Shown here: in pieces, positions 34,715-44,055 of the stretch | How positions within the stretch are numbered: position 1 is the first letter of the stretch | Layout of the letters: every line of letters starts with the position of its first letter | NCBI GenBank assembly: GCA_002373165.1 | Contig: DFJS01000027.1 | Coordinates: 1-64,000 of the forward strand | DNA: 64,000 nt | Reading direction: 5' to 3' | Origin: Ruminococcus sp. UBA3665 | GTDB lineage: Bacteria > Bacillota > Clostridia > Oscillospirales > Ruminococcaceae | Made by a program: the position numbers and the translations under genes | The notes under the pieces: model-generated | Seen by the model: the letters and a program-made list of their open reading frames with translations, nothing else | The model's database searches: none | Told to the model about the DNA's origin: nothing

Positions 34715-36304
34715 TTATTTTTTACGGCCGGATACGGCAGGATTGATTACAGTTCTTCTGTCATAAGTCATACCGGAAAGGCTGCATTGACTGCGGACAG
34801 CTTCCTGTCCTTCGGAAACGGCTGAGATATTGCCGAGCCGTTCGGCTTCTTCATTGGTACGGCTTCCGTACTGTTCCGAACAGGGAAGCGAAAAACCGGG
34901 AACCTGCCGGGCAACTTCCTTCACAAGAGCCTGATTGATTTCTTCTCTGCGCTGCGGCTGATTGGTAGGCGTATGCACCAGCACTTCGGCATGATTTGTC
35001 ACAACGCCGTCATCGCCCTGCAAAGGAGTGATGACAACAACTGCCTGTTCCCCCGTAGAGGGATTTGTAAAAGAAGCATGATATTCATCACGATTTTCCG
35101 AAGCGAAATAATCGCCGTCCTGCTCGTCCATCAGAAAAGCATCGCCCAGCACTTCTCCGACGCGCACGGCCATATGATAGCGTTCGTTGGCCATTGTCAG
35201 ATTAACGGCGGCGGCATTTTCCAGCATAGCGAGTTCGGTCATTCTCAGATGCAGATCCTGCATCAGTTCGGTCAGCTGTTCCGATGTGAGGTCATCCGTC
35301 TGTGTATTCAGACGGCGGCCTGTTTCCTCTATGCGCTGTGTCAGAACGGAAAGCTGTCCGTAAGTCCAGTAGTCCACGCCGCGGCTGTCTTCGACAGATT
35401 CGCCGTCGAGTTCAAACTGATAGCTTCGTACTTCGGCTTCTGCAAGATTTTGCAGCAAATTTGCCTGCATCAGCCGTGCTGATTCGAGCAGATTCTGCCA
35501 TTCCAGTTCCTGCGCAATCAGGGAATCTCTTAAATCAGACGCATTCTGGAAAGCCGTGCGGCCGTTTCCGGCGGCAATCTGAAACAGTTCTGACTGAAAA
35601 TCATTCTGTGCATTGGCAAGTATCTGCTGTACTCTGTGCCAGGTTTCCGGCTCGAATTTTTCGGGACGGCAGTTTTCGCGGATATCTGCGGCGATGCGCT
35701 GCGCCTGTGCAATCCAGTATTCTGCCAGAACGCGCTGCTGTTCTTTTTCCTGAGAGATCTGCCGTTCCAGTTCGGCAGTATGGCGGCGCACTTCCTGAAT
35801 TTCTTCTTTTGTCCAGAGCAGATCGCGCTGATGCTGTGCCTGCATAGTTTCAAACTGTTCCTGCGCCTGATTCCGGAACTGTTCCATTTCGGTGCGCACA
35901 CTTGTGACAGCCTGCTGAAGGCGGTGCGATTCCTGCGCAAGATGTTCATCCAGCTGCCGGATTTCCTGCTGCTGCTGATTTTGCAGCTGGCGGATTCTCT
36001 GATTATGCTGCTGTTCCTGTCTTTCCAGCTGACTGTGCAGATTCCGGATTGCAGCACTTTCCTGCTGATACTGCCGGTTCAGAGCTTCCATCTGCTGACG
36101 GTTCTGCTGTTCGGCGCGTGCATACCGCTGCTGCATCTGCTGCTGTTCTCTTTGATTTTGCTGTCTGAGCTGATTCATCTGCTGTCGGTGCTGTTGGGCC
36201 TGACGGTCTGCCGACGGACGATTCCGGCCGCCGGCCTCTCCCAGAATCAGCCCGGCAAGACCCAGCACCACGCCGCCGGCCAGAGCTGTTTCAAAAAAAC
36301 TCAT
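34715..36304 (-). CDS. Coiled-coil protein B with N-terminal glycine-rich hydrophobic segment
   Basis: The 529-residue paralogue of the downstream gene has the same coiled coil (about 30-205), helical middle and C-terminal domain (about 385-525). It differs by an N-terminal hydrophobic glycine-zipper stretch, TALAGGVVLGLAGLILGEAGG (about 6-26), which could insert in a membrane or form an oligomer, so this copy may anchor the complex while copy A is soluble. It starts 18 bases after the radical-SAM gene with its own AAGGAG-type site. Function unknown. Confidence 0.75.
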   Translation of the reverse strand: MSFFETALAGGVVLGLAGLILGEAGGRNRPSADRQAQQHRQQMNQLRQQNQREQQQMQQRYARAEQQNRQQMEALNRQYQQESAAIRNLHSQLERQEQQHNQRIRQLQNQQQQEIRQLDEHLAQESHRLQQAVTSVRTEMEQFRNQAQEQFETMQAQHQRDLLWTKEEIQEVRRHTAELERQISQEKEQQRVLAEYWIAQAQRIAADIRENCRPEKFEPETWHRVQQILANAQNDFQSELFQIAAGNGRTAFQNASDLRDSLIAQELEWQNLLESARLMQANLLQNLAEAEVRSYQFELDGESVEDSRGVDYWTYGQLSVLTQRIEETGRRLNTQTDDLTSEQLTELMQDLHLRMTELAMLENAAAVNLTMANERYHMAVRVGEVLGDAFLMDEQDGDYFASENRDEYHASFTNPSTGEQAVVVITPLQGDDGVVTNHAEVLVHTPTNQPQRREEINQALVKEVARQVPGFSLPCSEQYGSRTNEEAERLGNISAVSEGQEAVRSQCSLSGMTYDRRTVINPAVSGRKK

Positions 36305-36322
36305 AAAAATTTCATCTCCTTG

Positions 36323-36898
36323 TTACCATTTGATTTTTTTCATACGTTCCAGCCATTCCGGAGAGGGAATGCCGATTAGATGCGTGACATCGTCATGCAG
36401 GAAAAATTCAATTTTTGTCGGCAGAGTGCCAAAAGAAGCGGCTGTTTCCTGATAACGGTCTGTCAGCAGAACCGCTCTTTGATTAGAAGAACCGCGAAGA
36501 TTTTTCCCGTCCCGCAGGTCTTCGAGAAAAGGGCCGTCCACGAGCATATCACAGACGGCCAGCAGTGCAGCGGCATCGGGACGGCGCAGCAATTCTTCAT
36601 ACAGAAAGCCGGTATATATAATTACGCCGGGATTTCCGGAAAGGCGGATGACTTCTGCCAGAGCTTCCGGCTGGAGGAAAGGTTCGCCGCCGCTGATTGT
36701 CATGCCGTCGCAGCCGGACTGCAAAAATTTTTCTGCAAGTTCCTGAGTTTCATATATCATTCCGCCGTTGGGGTCCCAAGTTTCGGGAGACATACAGCCG
36801 GGGCATTTCCGGGGGCATCCCTGCACCCATATGCCGAACCGTCTGCCGGGTCCCAGAACCGTAACATTCTTTTCCACAGCATGAACGCGAATCTGCAT
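36323..36898 (-). CDS. Radical SAM 4Fe-4S protein of the NrdG/activase type
   Basis: The 191-residue product has the CX3CX2C cluster motif (Cys28, Cys32, Cys35 in QGCPRKCPGC), TISGGEPFLQ as the SAM-binding GGE motif, VIIYTGF and DMLVDGPF. These are all features of the short single-domain activases (NrdG, PflA-like). The family members known best make glycyl radicals, but no glycyl-radical enzyme or anaerobic ribonucleotide reductase is in the window, and the gene is embedded 11 bases after one coiled-coil gene and 18 before another. It may therefore act on a component of the Hsp70/AAA+ system, as a modifying enzyme or redox sensor. The role is inferred from position only. Confidence 0.85.
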   Translation of the reverse strand: MQIRVHAVEKNVTVLGPGRRFGIWVQGCPRKCPGCMSPETWDPNGGMIYETQELAEKFLQSGCDGMTISGGEPFLQPEALAEVIRLSGNPGVIIYTGFLYEELLRRPDAAALLAVCDMLVDGPFLEDLRDGKNLRGSSNQRAVLLTDRYQETAASFGTLPTKIEFFLHDDVTHLIGIPSPEWLERMKKIKW

Positions 36899-36909
36899 AT
36901 TTCCGTCTC

Positions 36910-37944
36910 CTATCCTTTATAGGCAGGCTCCTGCCGGTCGAGAATTTTCTGATACAGTGTTCTGGCATCTGTAATAACATTCCGCAGGAGCGTATTATAT
37001 TCTTCTGTAATTTCCTTTGCGCGGCGGTTTACGGCATCCACACGTGCATAGAACGAATCGGAATTTTTACGGTCATCCAGTACGAAACCGCTTTCCAGTA
37101 GGCGGTCTGCAATCCGCTGATTTTCTTCCAGAAGAGCCTGAAATTCCTCATATTCTGCTCCGGCCTCGGTAATAGCGGCGAGCAGTTCAGAACTGGTTTG
37201 TGCGGCAGCGCGGTTTTGTGACCGGATTTCGGCAAGCTGTTTTTCCGCTTCGGGAATTTGTTTTTCCTGAATTTGTCTGGTTTGCTGCTGAATTCTATCA
37301 ATATCCTCTGTCAGATTCTGGATACGGATTTGTGCTTCCTGCAATTTTTTCAGCAAAGCATTCTGTTTTTCTTTCAGGGCAAGGGCATCCGGTTCAGTTT
37401 GTTCCAGATCACGGCGCATATTTTCCAGCTTCTGATCAGTTACTTCTTCCAGAATACGGCTGCATTCCTGAATTCGCTGCCGGAGCGTTTCTGACTCCTG
37501 TTTTCTTTCCAGCAGAGTTTTCTCCTGAGTCAGCAGAGCGGTGTTATCTTTCTGCAAAATCTGATTTTGTTCCCGGATTTTTTCTTCCTGCTGCTGCAAA
37601 ATGCTGAGATTTTCCTCCGCTGTTTTACAGTCTTCCTGAATTTTTTCCATTTTTCTGGAATTTTCCTTAACAGCATCCAGCGAACTGGCGGCTTCCTGTG
37701 CCACTGGTGCGCTGTACTGATCAGCAAACCCGGCAGTGCGCCGTGCGATGCTGCCGCAGCGCAGAAAATTCCGGCGCAGTTCCCGGCCGGAAGTCTTGGT
37801 AAAGGCATCCGGCTGTGCCTGTACCTGTTCCATCAGATAATCTGCCACCAGCAGCAGAGCTTCGCCTGCTTCCGGCGAATCGGGATGCTGTTCCGCCTCC
37901 CGGAGCTGATTTTCTATAAAATAACGAATATCAGAAAAATTCAT
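36910..37944 (-). CDS. Coiled-coil protein C
   Basis: The start at ATG 37944 has AAAGGCGG eight bases upstream and follows the Hsp70 stop by 14 bases; a longer frame to 37962 would overlap that gene. The 344-residue product begins with a small helical domain (NFSDIRYFIENQLREAEQHP, about 1-80) and is then continuous heptad-type coiled coil (about 85-270), ending in a helical tail. No membrane segment. It has no recognisable family and no close similarity to the A/B pair. Three separate coiled-coil proteins in one operon suggest a large elongated assembly. Confidence 0.7.
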   Translation of the reverse strand: MNFSDIRYFIENQLREAEQHPDSPEAGEALLLVADYLMEQVQAQPDAFTKTSGRELRRNFLRCGSIARRTAGFADQYSAPVAQEAASSLDAVKENSRKMEKIQEDCKTAEENLSILQQQEEKIREQNQILQKDNTALLTQEKTLLERKQESETLRQRIQECSRILEEVTDQKLENMRRDLEQTEPDALALKEKQNALLKKLQEAQIRIQNLTEDIDRIQQQTRQIQEKQIPEAEKQLAEIRSQNRAAAQTSSELLAAITEAGAEYEEFQALLEENQRIADRLLESGFVLDDRKNSDSFYARVDAVNRRAKEITEEYNTLLRNVITDARTLYQKILDRQEPAYKG

Positions 37945-37958
37945 AAACAAACCGCCTT

Positions 37959-39542
37959 TCATTCTGAGATAATGACATCCAGCCGTTCCAGTATTTGATT
38001 CAGTGAAACACTGCGGATTTGGCCGGACTGGTCTTTGGTATGCAGAGTAGGAATCAAGTCGTCATCCAGAGAAAGTCCGATTGCAATTTTTTGTTTTCCG
38101 GGCGTTTCCGGAAAAATCTGATTCAGATCCTGAGCATTATTCAGACGGAATACTGATACTTCATTTCCTATTTTGCGGTACATCCGGAGGAAAAGACCGG
38201 CCGAGGAAAAAATCTGGAAAGTTTCCGGAATAAACTTAGGCTGGGCATAGCCGTCTTTTTTGGCATTTTTTTCAATCAGCGGAAGAGAAACATCTTCGTA
38301 CTGTTCGGGGTTTTCCTTGCTGACTCTGGCGGCAATGATTCCGACTTCATAAGGAAAGACCGGATCGACGGAAATACTGCCGTCTGCCAGCAGTGCGGCA
38401 CCTTTGGCAATGGCAAGGGCTTTATTTTCTTCCGAGAGCAGTTCCGGAAAACGGGGGTCACTGGCATCGGGACGGGAATTGAAAAATTTCCGCACCTGAT
38501 TTTCCACACAGCAGAAATTACTGAAACCGCCGACAAAAATAATCTTTGTTTTTTCCGGCTGATATTCTCCGGCATCCCGGATTTGTTTGAGTGCACTTTC
38601 CAGTATCGGCGCATTGACGATTTCAAATGCTTTATGCAGATGCCGGCAGGTAACATGACAGTCTTCCAGACGGGAAAGATCAAATAAAGTATCATTTCCC
38701 ACATCTTCGGGGCTGATTTCATAATCTTCCATTGTTTCAGAAATTGTTTTTTTCTGGCTGATCAGGAAAGTTTCCAGTTCATTGCGTGCCAGAGCCAGCG
38801 TGCGTTCATCGGGAGAGAGTTTGTTTTCCTCGCAGATGATGCGAATGACATGGGAAAGAAAAGCACTTCCGGCATGGCCTTCTTCGATTCCGGAGCCTTC
38901 TTCTCCGGAGCCATAGCTTTCCAAAGTACGGATTTTTTTGCCTTTTGTCACCTGACACAGTGTCACATCGAGAGTACCGCCGCCGTAATCGACCACAATC
39001 AGCTTGCCGTCGTAAGGCGGATGATTCTGGTTCTGCCACTGCCAGCAGAAATAGGCCGCAGCGGCGACAGGCTCGCTCTGGAAAGAAAACCGTTCCAGAC
39101 CGATTTCTGTCAGGATGGTGCGGATATTTTCACGGGCAGTATAATTAGAACGCTCCCGGTACCATGCTTCAGGAATTGTCATGACCATACTGTCGATAGC
39201 ATTGCCGTTTTTCTGGAATTCACTCAGCAGTTCCCGGATATAGTCTCTGGCGGCCTCGTGAGCAGTTTTATTTTTTCCGGGAATCAGTTCGTCAAAACGT
39301 GAACCCAGCCGGAGCTTGAATCTGCCGCAGACGTTTGGTTTTCCGTCTCCCTGCAATTTGGCGGCACTGCCGAACTGCATATAAGGCACACCGCGGCGTT
39401 CTTCATAAGAAATCACGGTGGGGATATAATCCGTTCCGCCGGCGGCAGTATGAAAGCACCTGAGTGAACCGGTTTCGGCATCATGAAAGCTGATAATGCT
39501 GTTGGTTGTGCCAAAATCAAAACCGATATGGCTCACTGCCAT
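37959..39542 (-). CDS. Divergent Hsp70-family ATPase (fourth in operon)
   Basis: The 527-residue product has the actin-fold nucleotide motifs IGFDFGTTNS (phosphate 1, residues 6-15), IVVDYGGGTLDVTL (phosphate 2) and IIFVGGFSNF (adenosine), with SEPVAAAAYF before phosphate 2. It diverges most from the other three, with an altered connect-1 region and EESYGSGEEGSGIEEGHAG-like acidic loop in place of the usual GGD.LGG.D.D segment. The C-terminal part is short, so a full lid is absent. Its first 10 bases overlap the end of the GrpE-like gene, implying translational coupling. It probably acts as a specialised chaperone or ATP switch within this operon. Confidence 0.85.
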   Translation of the reverse strand: MAVSHIGFDFGTTNSIISFHDAETGSLRCFHTAAGGTDYIPTVISYEERRGVPYMQFGSAAKLQGDGKPNVCGRFKLRLGSRFDELIPGKNKTAHEAARDYIRELLSEFQKNGNAIDSMVMTIPEAWYRERSNYTARENIRTILTEIGLERFSFQSEPVAAAAYFCWQWQNQNHPPYDGKLIVVDYGGGTLDVTLCQVTKGKKIRTLESYGSGEEGSGIEEGHAGSAFLSHVIRIICEENKLSPDERTLALARNELETFLISQKKTISETMEDYEISPEDVGNDTLFDLSRLEDCHVTCRHLHKAFEIVNAPILESALKQIRDAGEYQPEKTKIIFVGGFSNFCCVENQVRKFFNSRPDASDPRFPELLSEENKALAIAKGAALLADGSISVDPVFPYEVGIIAARVSKENPEQYEDVSLPLIEKNAKKDGYAQPKFIPETFQIFSSAGLFLRMYRKIGNEVSVFRLNNAQDLNQIFPETPGKQKIAIGLSLDDDLIPTLHTKDQSGQIRSVSLNQILERLDVIISE

Positions 39543-40816
39543 TCACTTCCTTTCTGACGGAACCCGGATTCAGGAGCAGGAATGACTTCTGCTTTTGCTT
39601 CCACATAACCGGAACTGTCCCGGAAACCGCTGGAAACAATTTCTTTTACAACATAATTTTTAAATTCAGAATCATCCTCCGGCATATCAGTTTCATCGTT
39701 CAGAGCATCTTCAAACACTTCCATTGTTTCGGGGTCCAATTCAGAGCCGATTTCCGGGTAAATTCTGGAATAGCCCAGTTTATTGAGTGTTTTTTCAAAA
39801 TTTTTCAGATATACGCTTACGTTTTTCCAATAAATTTTATATTCCTGCGTATCTGTACCGGAGCGGCTTTTATAATAATGCTGTTCTTCCAGCTTCTGAT
39901 AGCCGTGAATCAGGTCTTTGAAGTCATCGTTCTGGAGCTTTCTGTTAATATCGGCAACGGAATTGATTGCATTTTCCGTGCTGGTTTTAAACTCTTCAAT
40001 TTTATCTGCCGTATCGGAAGCGAGTTCCTTGAATTTTTCTTTCAGAATTTCGGTAATATCCTCTGCGACTTTATCCGTACTGTTGCGGAATTCGCGGCTT
40101 GTCTGATTCATTAAGCCTGCAAGGCTGGTTTCCATATTTTTGCGTTCTCTGACCATTTGCATAATTTCCCGGTTATGCTGTTCAGTTTCCTGAAAGCGGA
40201 GCTGATATTCAGGATTTTCTTTCAGTTCTTTGAGAATGGCCTGTTTTTCGCGTTCCAGATCTGTTTTGATTGCTGCGCGCTGTTCATTCTGATATTTTTC
40301 CAGATCTTTCCGGATTTCTTCCTTGCCTTCACGGAGGCTCTGTTCGAGATTTTCTTTTTCTTCACGGAGCTTTTTAATCTCTTTTTTCAGATCAGCAATT
40401 TCATGTTCTTCCTGGGATGTTTCTTTTTTCTGAGAAAAATATTTACTATGCAGCAGCATGATATATTTTCGTATCCGCCGCATATATGCAGTTCTGTCAA
40501 ACGAAGAGACTTCTTTTCCAAAACTTCTGATAATTTCATCCTGCTCGATATGAAAATCCGGTTCTGCAAGGCATTGACAAAGATAGACATCCCACAGTTC
40601 TATCTCTTCAGGATGTATCAGACTTGTAGTTAAAAAAGCAGATGTCAATGCCGGATATTTACCGTTTTCATACTCTTCCAGAAGCTTCTGATAGATTTTA
40701 GAAAAAGCATCCTCTTTTAAACGGTCACGATTCAATAAATGTGACCCGGCTATTTTTCTCCGTTCATCATAATAAAGATCAAAAGAAACTCTGCTGTATT
40801 CTATTTCGTTATTCAT
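39533..40816 (-). CDS. Coiled-coil protein with C-terminal GrpE-like domain (probable Hsp70 nucleotide exchange factor)
   Basis: The 427-residue product has an N-terminal helical domain (about 1-115), a long charged coiled coil (about 118-300) and a C-terminal domain (about 310-415) with the order of features seen in the GrpE head. There is a helical LEKTLNKLGYSRIYPEIGSELDP, then MEVFEDALND, then NYVVKEIVSSGFRD and a closing YVEAKAEVIPAP strand. GrpE exchanges nucleotide on DnaK. It lies between two Hsp70 genes, 15 bases after one and overlapping the next. Similarity is judged by eye from motif order and is weak in identity; a structure prediction would settle it. It is about twice the length of normal GrpE. 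Confidence 0.65.
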   Translation of the reverse strand: MNNEIEYSRVSFDLYYDERRKIAGSHLLNRDRLKEDAFSKIYQKLLEEYENGKYPALTSAFLTTSLIHPEEIELWDVYLCQCLAEPDFHIEQDEIIRSFGKEVSSFDRTAYMRRIRKYIMLLHSKYFSQKKETSQEEHEIADLKKEIKKLREEKENLEQSLREGKEEIRKDLEKYQNEQRAAIKTDLEREKQAILKELKENPEYQLRFQETEQHNREIMQMVRERKNMETSLAGLMNQTSREFRNSTDKVAEDITEILKEKFKELASDTADKIEEFKTSTENAINSVADINRKLQNDDFKDLIHGYQKLEEQHYYKSRSGTDTQEYKIYWKNVSVYLKNFEKTLNKLGYSRIYPEIGSELDPETMEVFEDALNDETDMPEDDSEFKNYVVKEIVSSGFRDSSGYVEAKAEVIPAPESGFRQKGSEWQ

Positions 40817-40831
40817 GCTTCACACCTCATT

Positions 40832-42370
40832 TCAATGTTGTTTGCGCTGGAGAGCGACAGAATTTTTCACTCTTTCTCTGCCGACCTGATCAACTGCCTC
40901 GATCGCAAGCAGTTCTGATTCGGAAAGGGTCAGCGTTTCTTCCGACTGTGTGCCTTTGGGAACATACCGTTCCGGCGGCCGCTTCAACGTAGCAGACATA
41001 ATTTCTCTGCCGGAATTTTCCGGAACACGGGTGCCTTCCGGCTTGTGAGAATCCAGTTCAAATACGGCAAAATACGATTCGTGCTGATTTTCATTTCTGG
41101 TTACAGAGGTAGTTTTACTGGAATAAGGCAGTTTGGCACCGCGCGGAATCATGATGCGGATTTCCCACTGATCAGTATCGTCATAATGATACCGGATACC
41201 GTAGGCATGAGACGAGATCAGCTGAATTTTGCTCTGTTTTGCGCTTACCGGAGTCTGCTGGAGCCAGTCTGCATACCGTGCCGCACCGTTTGCAATGGCA
41301 TGTGCCGGGTCAACACTGCGGATATCCACACCGGGGAATTTCTGTTTCAGGCCTGCCATTACCTGCGGCATGATGGAACTGCCCCCGGTCAGAATAATAT
41401 AATCCGGTTTTTTTCCGCCGCGCCGCTTGATAATATCATTCATTTCCTGGAGTGTTCTGTCAAGCAGATGCCTGGTCATCTGTTCAAATTTTTCTCTTGT
41501 CAGTTCACCTTCTGCCACATTTCCATGCAGCTCCAGATCCCAGGATGTGCTGGTTTCTTCTGAGAGTTCTTCTTTGAGATCGCGTGCAAAACGGCGGAGG
41601 TAAGCTTCATCATGTTTGGTAATAGTTTCGCCGGGGTTATCGCGAAGATACTGTTCTTGCAGCCATTTCGCGATTTCGGCATCCCAGTCATCGCCGCCGA
41701 GTCTGGAATCGCCGCCCTGGTCCATGACTTCATAAGGGATTTTTTTCTCGTCTTTATTGGAATGCACCCAGGCAGCATCGAATGTGCCGCCGCCGAGGTC
41801 ATACACAAGGATATCCTCTTCCTGTTTGCTGCGCAGACCGAAATATTCTATTGCCGCGGCAACGGGTTCGGGCAGAAGTTTGCGCACCAGAAGATGTGTC
41901 CCGTTTGGCATAATAATAGAAGAAATTGCTTCTTCGATTAATTTTTTCTGCGGTTCCGAGAAGTCGACAGGCACTGTGACAACTGCTTCCACCCGGAAAT
42001 TATCATCAAAATCAATCTGATATGTTTCAGTTGCCACTTTGATGGCACCCTGTACCATATAATTGACAATTTCGCGGATGACATCGCGTGCAGCATAGCG
42101 GTTATTTCCGGTATCCAGCAGCCAGCTGTCCTCACTCAGGCGGCGTTTGACGGAAGAAATGACGTTTTTGGCGGTACGCGGATTTTCCAGTTTTTTAGCG
42201 GCAATTTTGCCGTAGGATTTATTTTTTCCGTCATCATAAAACAAAGAAGGAATTCCGTAAGTTTCCGTTACTGGAATCAGAGAACGGATTGTTCCTTTTT
42301 CCAGATAACAGCAGAAGCTGAACGTTGTACCAAAATCAATACCAATAGAAAGCAAATTTCTTTTACTCAT
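40832..42370 (-). CDS. Hsp70-family ATPase (third in operon)
   Basis: The 512-residue product has IGIDFGTTFSF (phosphate 1), LPEPVAAAIEYFG, VYDLGGGTFDAAW (phosphate 2), GGDSRLGGDDWD and IILTGGSSIMPQV (adenosine). The nucleotide-binding domain ends near residue 370 and is followed by a short beta-rich region (SSHAYGIRYHYDD onward) comparable to the DnaK substrate-binding beta-sandwich; the helical lid of DnaK is missing (DnaK is about 610-640 residues). A perfect CTGCATC-A-GATGCAG palindrome (42380-42394) sits in its ribosome-binding region and might tune translation. It is one of four paralogues, which suggests different client or partner specificities. Confidence 0.9.
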   Translation of the reverse strand: MSKRNLLSIGIDFGTTFSFCCYLEKGTIRSLIPVTETYGIPSLFYDDGKNKSYGKIAAKKLENPRTAKNVISSVKRRLSEDSWLLDTGNNRYAARDVIREIVNYMVQGAIKVATETYQIDFDDNFRVEAVVTVPVDFSEPQKKLIEEAISSIIMPNGTHLLVRKLLPEPVAAAIEYFGLRSKQEEDILVYDLGGGTFDAAWVHSNKDEKKIPYEVMDQGGDSRLGGDDWDAEIAKWLQEQYLRDNPGETITKHDEAYLRRFARDLKEELSEETSTSWDLELHGNVAEGELTREKFEQMTRHLLDRTLQEMNDIIKRRGGKKPDYIILTGGSSIMPQVMAGLKQKFPGVDIRSVDPAHAIANGAARYADWLQQTPVSAKQSKIQLISSHAYGIRYHYDDTDQWEIRIMIPRGAKLPYSSKTTSVTRNENQHESYFAVFELDSHKPEGTRVPENSGREIMSATLKRPPERYVPKGTQSEETLTLSESELLAIEAVDQVGRERVKNSVALQRKQH

Positions 42371-42433
42371 ACTCTTTCACTGCATCAGATGCAGCATACT
42401 CCTTTCATAAATAGATAGCAGCAGCGGATTTCA

Positions 42434-44023
42434 TCAGAATTTTACAGATTTTCCCTGCAAATCGACAGTCTGCTGAATTCCGGCATGACTGGCCGTATCT
42501 TCTGCCGAAAATTCCAGCTGCAAGGATTCGTTCATTGTCATTGTTTCCGTCACCTGTGTTCCGGCCGGCACAGCCTGCGCACGGGTGAGAATTGCATCCA
42601 GCACTTCCCTGCCCTGGGGCAGGGCCGTATAAGGAACCTGATCAATCAGGATATATTTGCCTTTCTCATAAGGATCCGTTCCTTCTTCGAGCACATCTGT
42701 TTCCAGAATGCTGTAAATGCTGATGCGGCGTTTTTCTTCCGGCAGATCGCCCATGACAGTCTGTCCTGTTCCGGAAGCAGTCAGGGGAGTATTTTTCAGG
42801 AAGAAAATCCGGATCATGGGTTCATAATTTCTCTGCGGAACGGCTGTGATAATTCCGTACCCATGCGGCGCAATATTGGCAAGCTGGGGAGCAGGTGCGG
42901 CATCCTTCCCCTGCGGGAACTGCATCAGGCCGGAAAGCAGAGCGGCACCTTCTGCAATAGATTTTTCCGGATTGAAACAGCGGACTTCTGCCTGGGGCGG
43001 CAATCCTCCGGAACGGCGCAGAGTTTCCTGAATCTGGGGCATCCGGCTGCCGCCGCCGGTCAGAATCACATAACTGATTTTTTTGCCTTTATTTCTGCCG
43101 AGCATCTGTTTCATCAAAGCGGCCGCTCTGTCGGCCAGATCCTGCGAAGCCTCTTCAAACTCCTTCCGGCTGACGGCCAGTTCGATATATTCCCCTTCAT
43201 TTTGAATCTGTGTTTCTGTAGATTCTGCCTCGCTTAATTCTTCTTTCAATTCGCGGGCATTTGCAGCGAATTTCCTTTTCAGCTGTTTATCAGGCTCGGT
43301 CTGATATCCGGCAAGAAATGCCTGTTCCAGAACGGACTGCATCCGTTTGTCCCAGTGATCGCCGCCGAGTTCGGCATCGCCGTCCTGATCGACAACACGA
43401 TAAGGCGATTCTGCGGAGGGTTCGTAATGCACCAGAGCGGTATCCAGCGTACCGCCGCCCAGGTCGAAAACAGCAATATAATCTTCCGGCACACTGTGAA
43501 TTCCCAGAAAACGCACGGCCGAGGCAACCGGCTCCTGTACCACGCCTTTCACCAGAACGGCTGTTCCGCTGGACAGCTTCACGCTTTCCACTGCACGGCG
43601 CAGAAGTCTGACTCTGGGCTGGTCAAACGATACGGGAACGGTCAGAATTATATCCAATGACGAAGGATTCAGCGCATATTGTTTCTGAAGAATGCTTTCT
43701 GCTGTTTCCAGAAAATGAGTCATCATCCGGCGGATAATATCCAGCGGCGTATATTCCGTACTGCCCAGAGTAATTTTTTCTTCTGCCAGTCTGCTTTTTA
43801 TAGAAATTACGCCGTATTCCGGACGGGAGCGGTATTTTCGCAGAGCTTCCCGGCCGAACAGTTCAGTTTTTCCGTCGTTCCAGTAGACAGAAGGAATTCC
43901 GCGCGAGGCATCTTTTGCGCTGACGAGTTCCTGCACTCTGTCAGTTCCGTCAGGTTCTTTTCCGTGCACAAAGCCGATATAAGTAAAATTAGTTCCAAAA
44001 TCGATTCCGATTGCAATATTCAT
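42434..44023 (-). CDS. Hsp70-family ATPase (second in operon)
   Basis: The 529-residue product carries IGIDFGTNFTYIGF (phosphate 1, residues 5-18), VQEPVASAVRFLG, VFDLGGGTLDTALVH (phosphate 2), GDAELGGDHWDKR and VILTGGGSRMPQI (adenosine). The C-terminal part (about 390-529) is a short beta-type domain beginning IAPHGYGI with no lid. It starts 32 bases after the first Hsp70 gene and 63 bases before the third. It is closer to the first and third copies than to the fourth. Cytosolic ATPase, client unknown. Confidence 0.9.
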   Translation of the reverse strand: MNIAIGIDFGTNFTYIGFVHGKEPDGTDRVQELVSAKDASRGIPSVYWNDGKTELFGREALRKYRSRPEYGVISIKSRLAEEKITLGSTEYTPLDIIRRMMTHFLETAESILQKQYALNPSSLDIILTVPVSFDQPRVRLLRRAVESVKLSSGTAVLVKGVVQEPVASAVRFLGIHSVPEDYIAVFDLGGGTLDTALVHYEPSAESPYRVVDQDGDAELGGDHWDKRMQSVLEQAFLAGYQTEPDKQLKRKFAANARELKEELSEAESTETQIQNEGEYIELAVSRKEFEEASQDLADRAAALMKQMLGRNKGKKISYVILTGGGSRMPQIQETLRRSGGLPPQAEVRCFNPEKSIAEGAALLSGLMQFPQGKDAAPAPQLANIAPHGYGIITAVPQRNYEPMIRIFFLKNTPLTASGTGQTVMGDLPEEKRRISIYSILETDVLEEGTDPYEKGKYILIDQVPYTALPQGREVLDAILTRAQAVPAGTQVTETMTMNESLQLEFSAEDTASHAGIQQTVDLQGKSVKF

Positions 44024-44055
44024 GATACATGCATTCCTTTCTGGGACAGTTTTTG

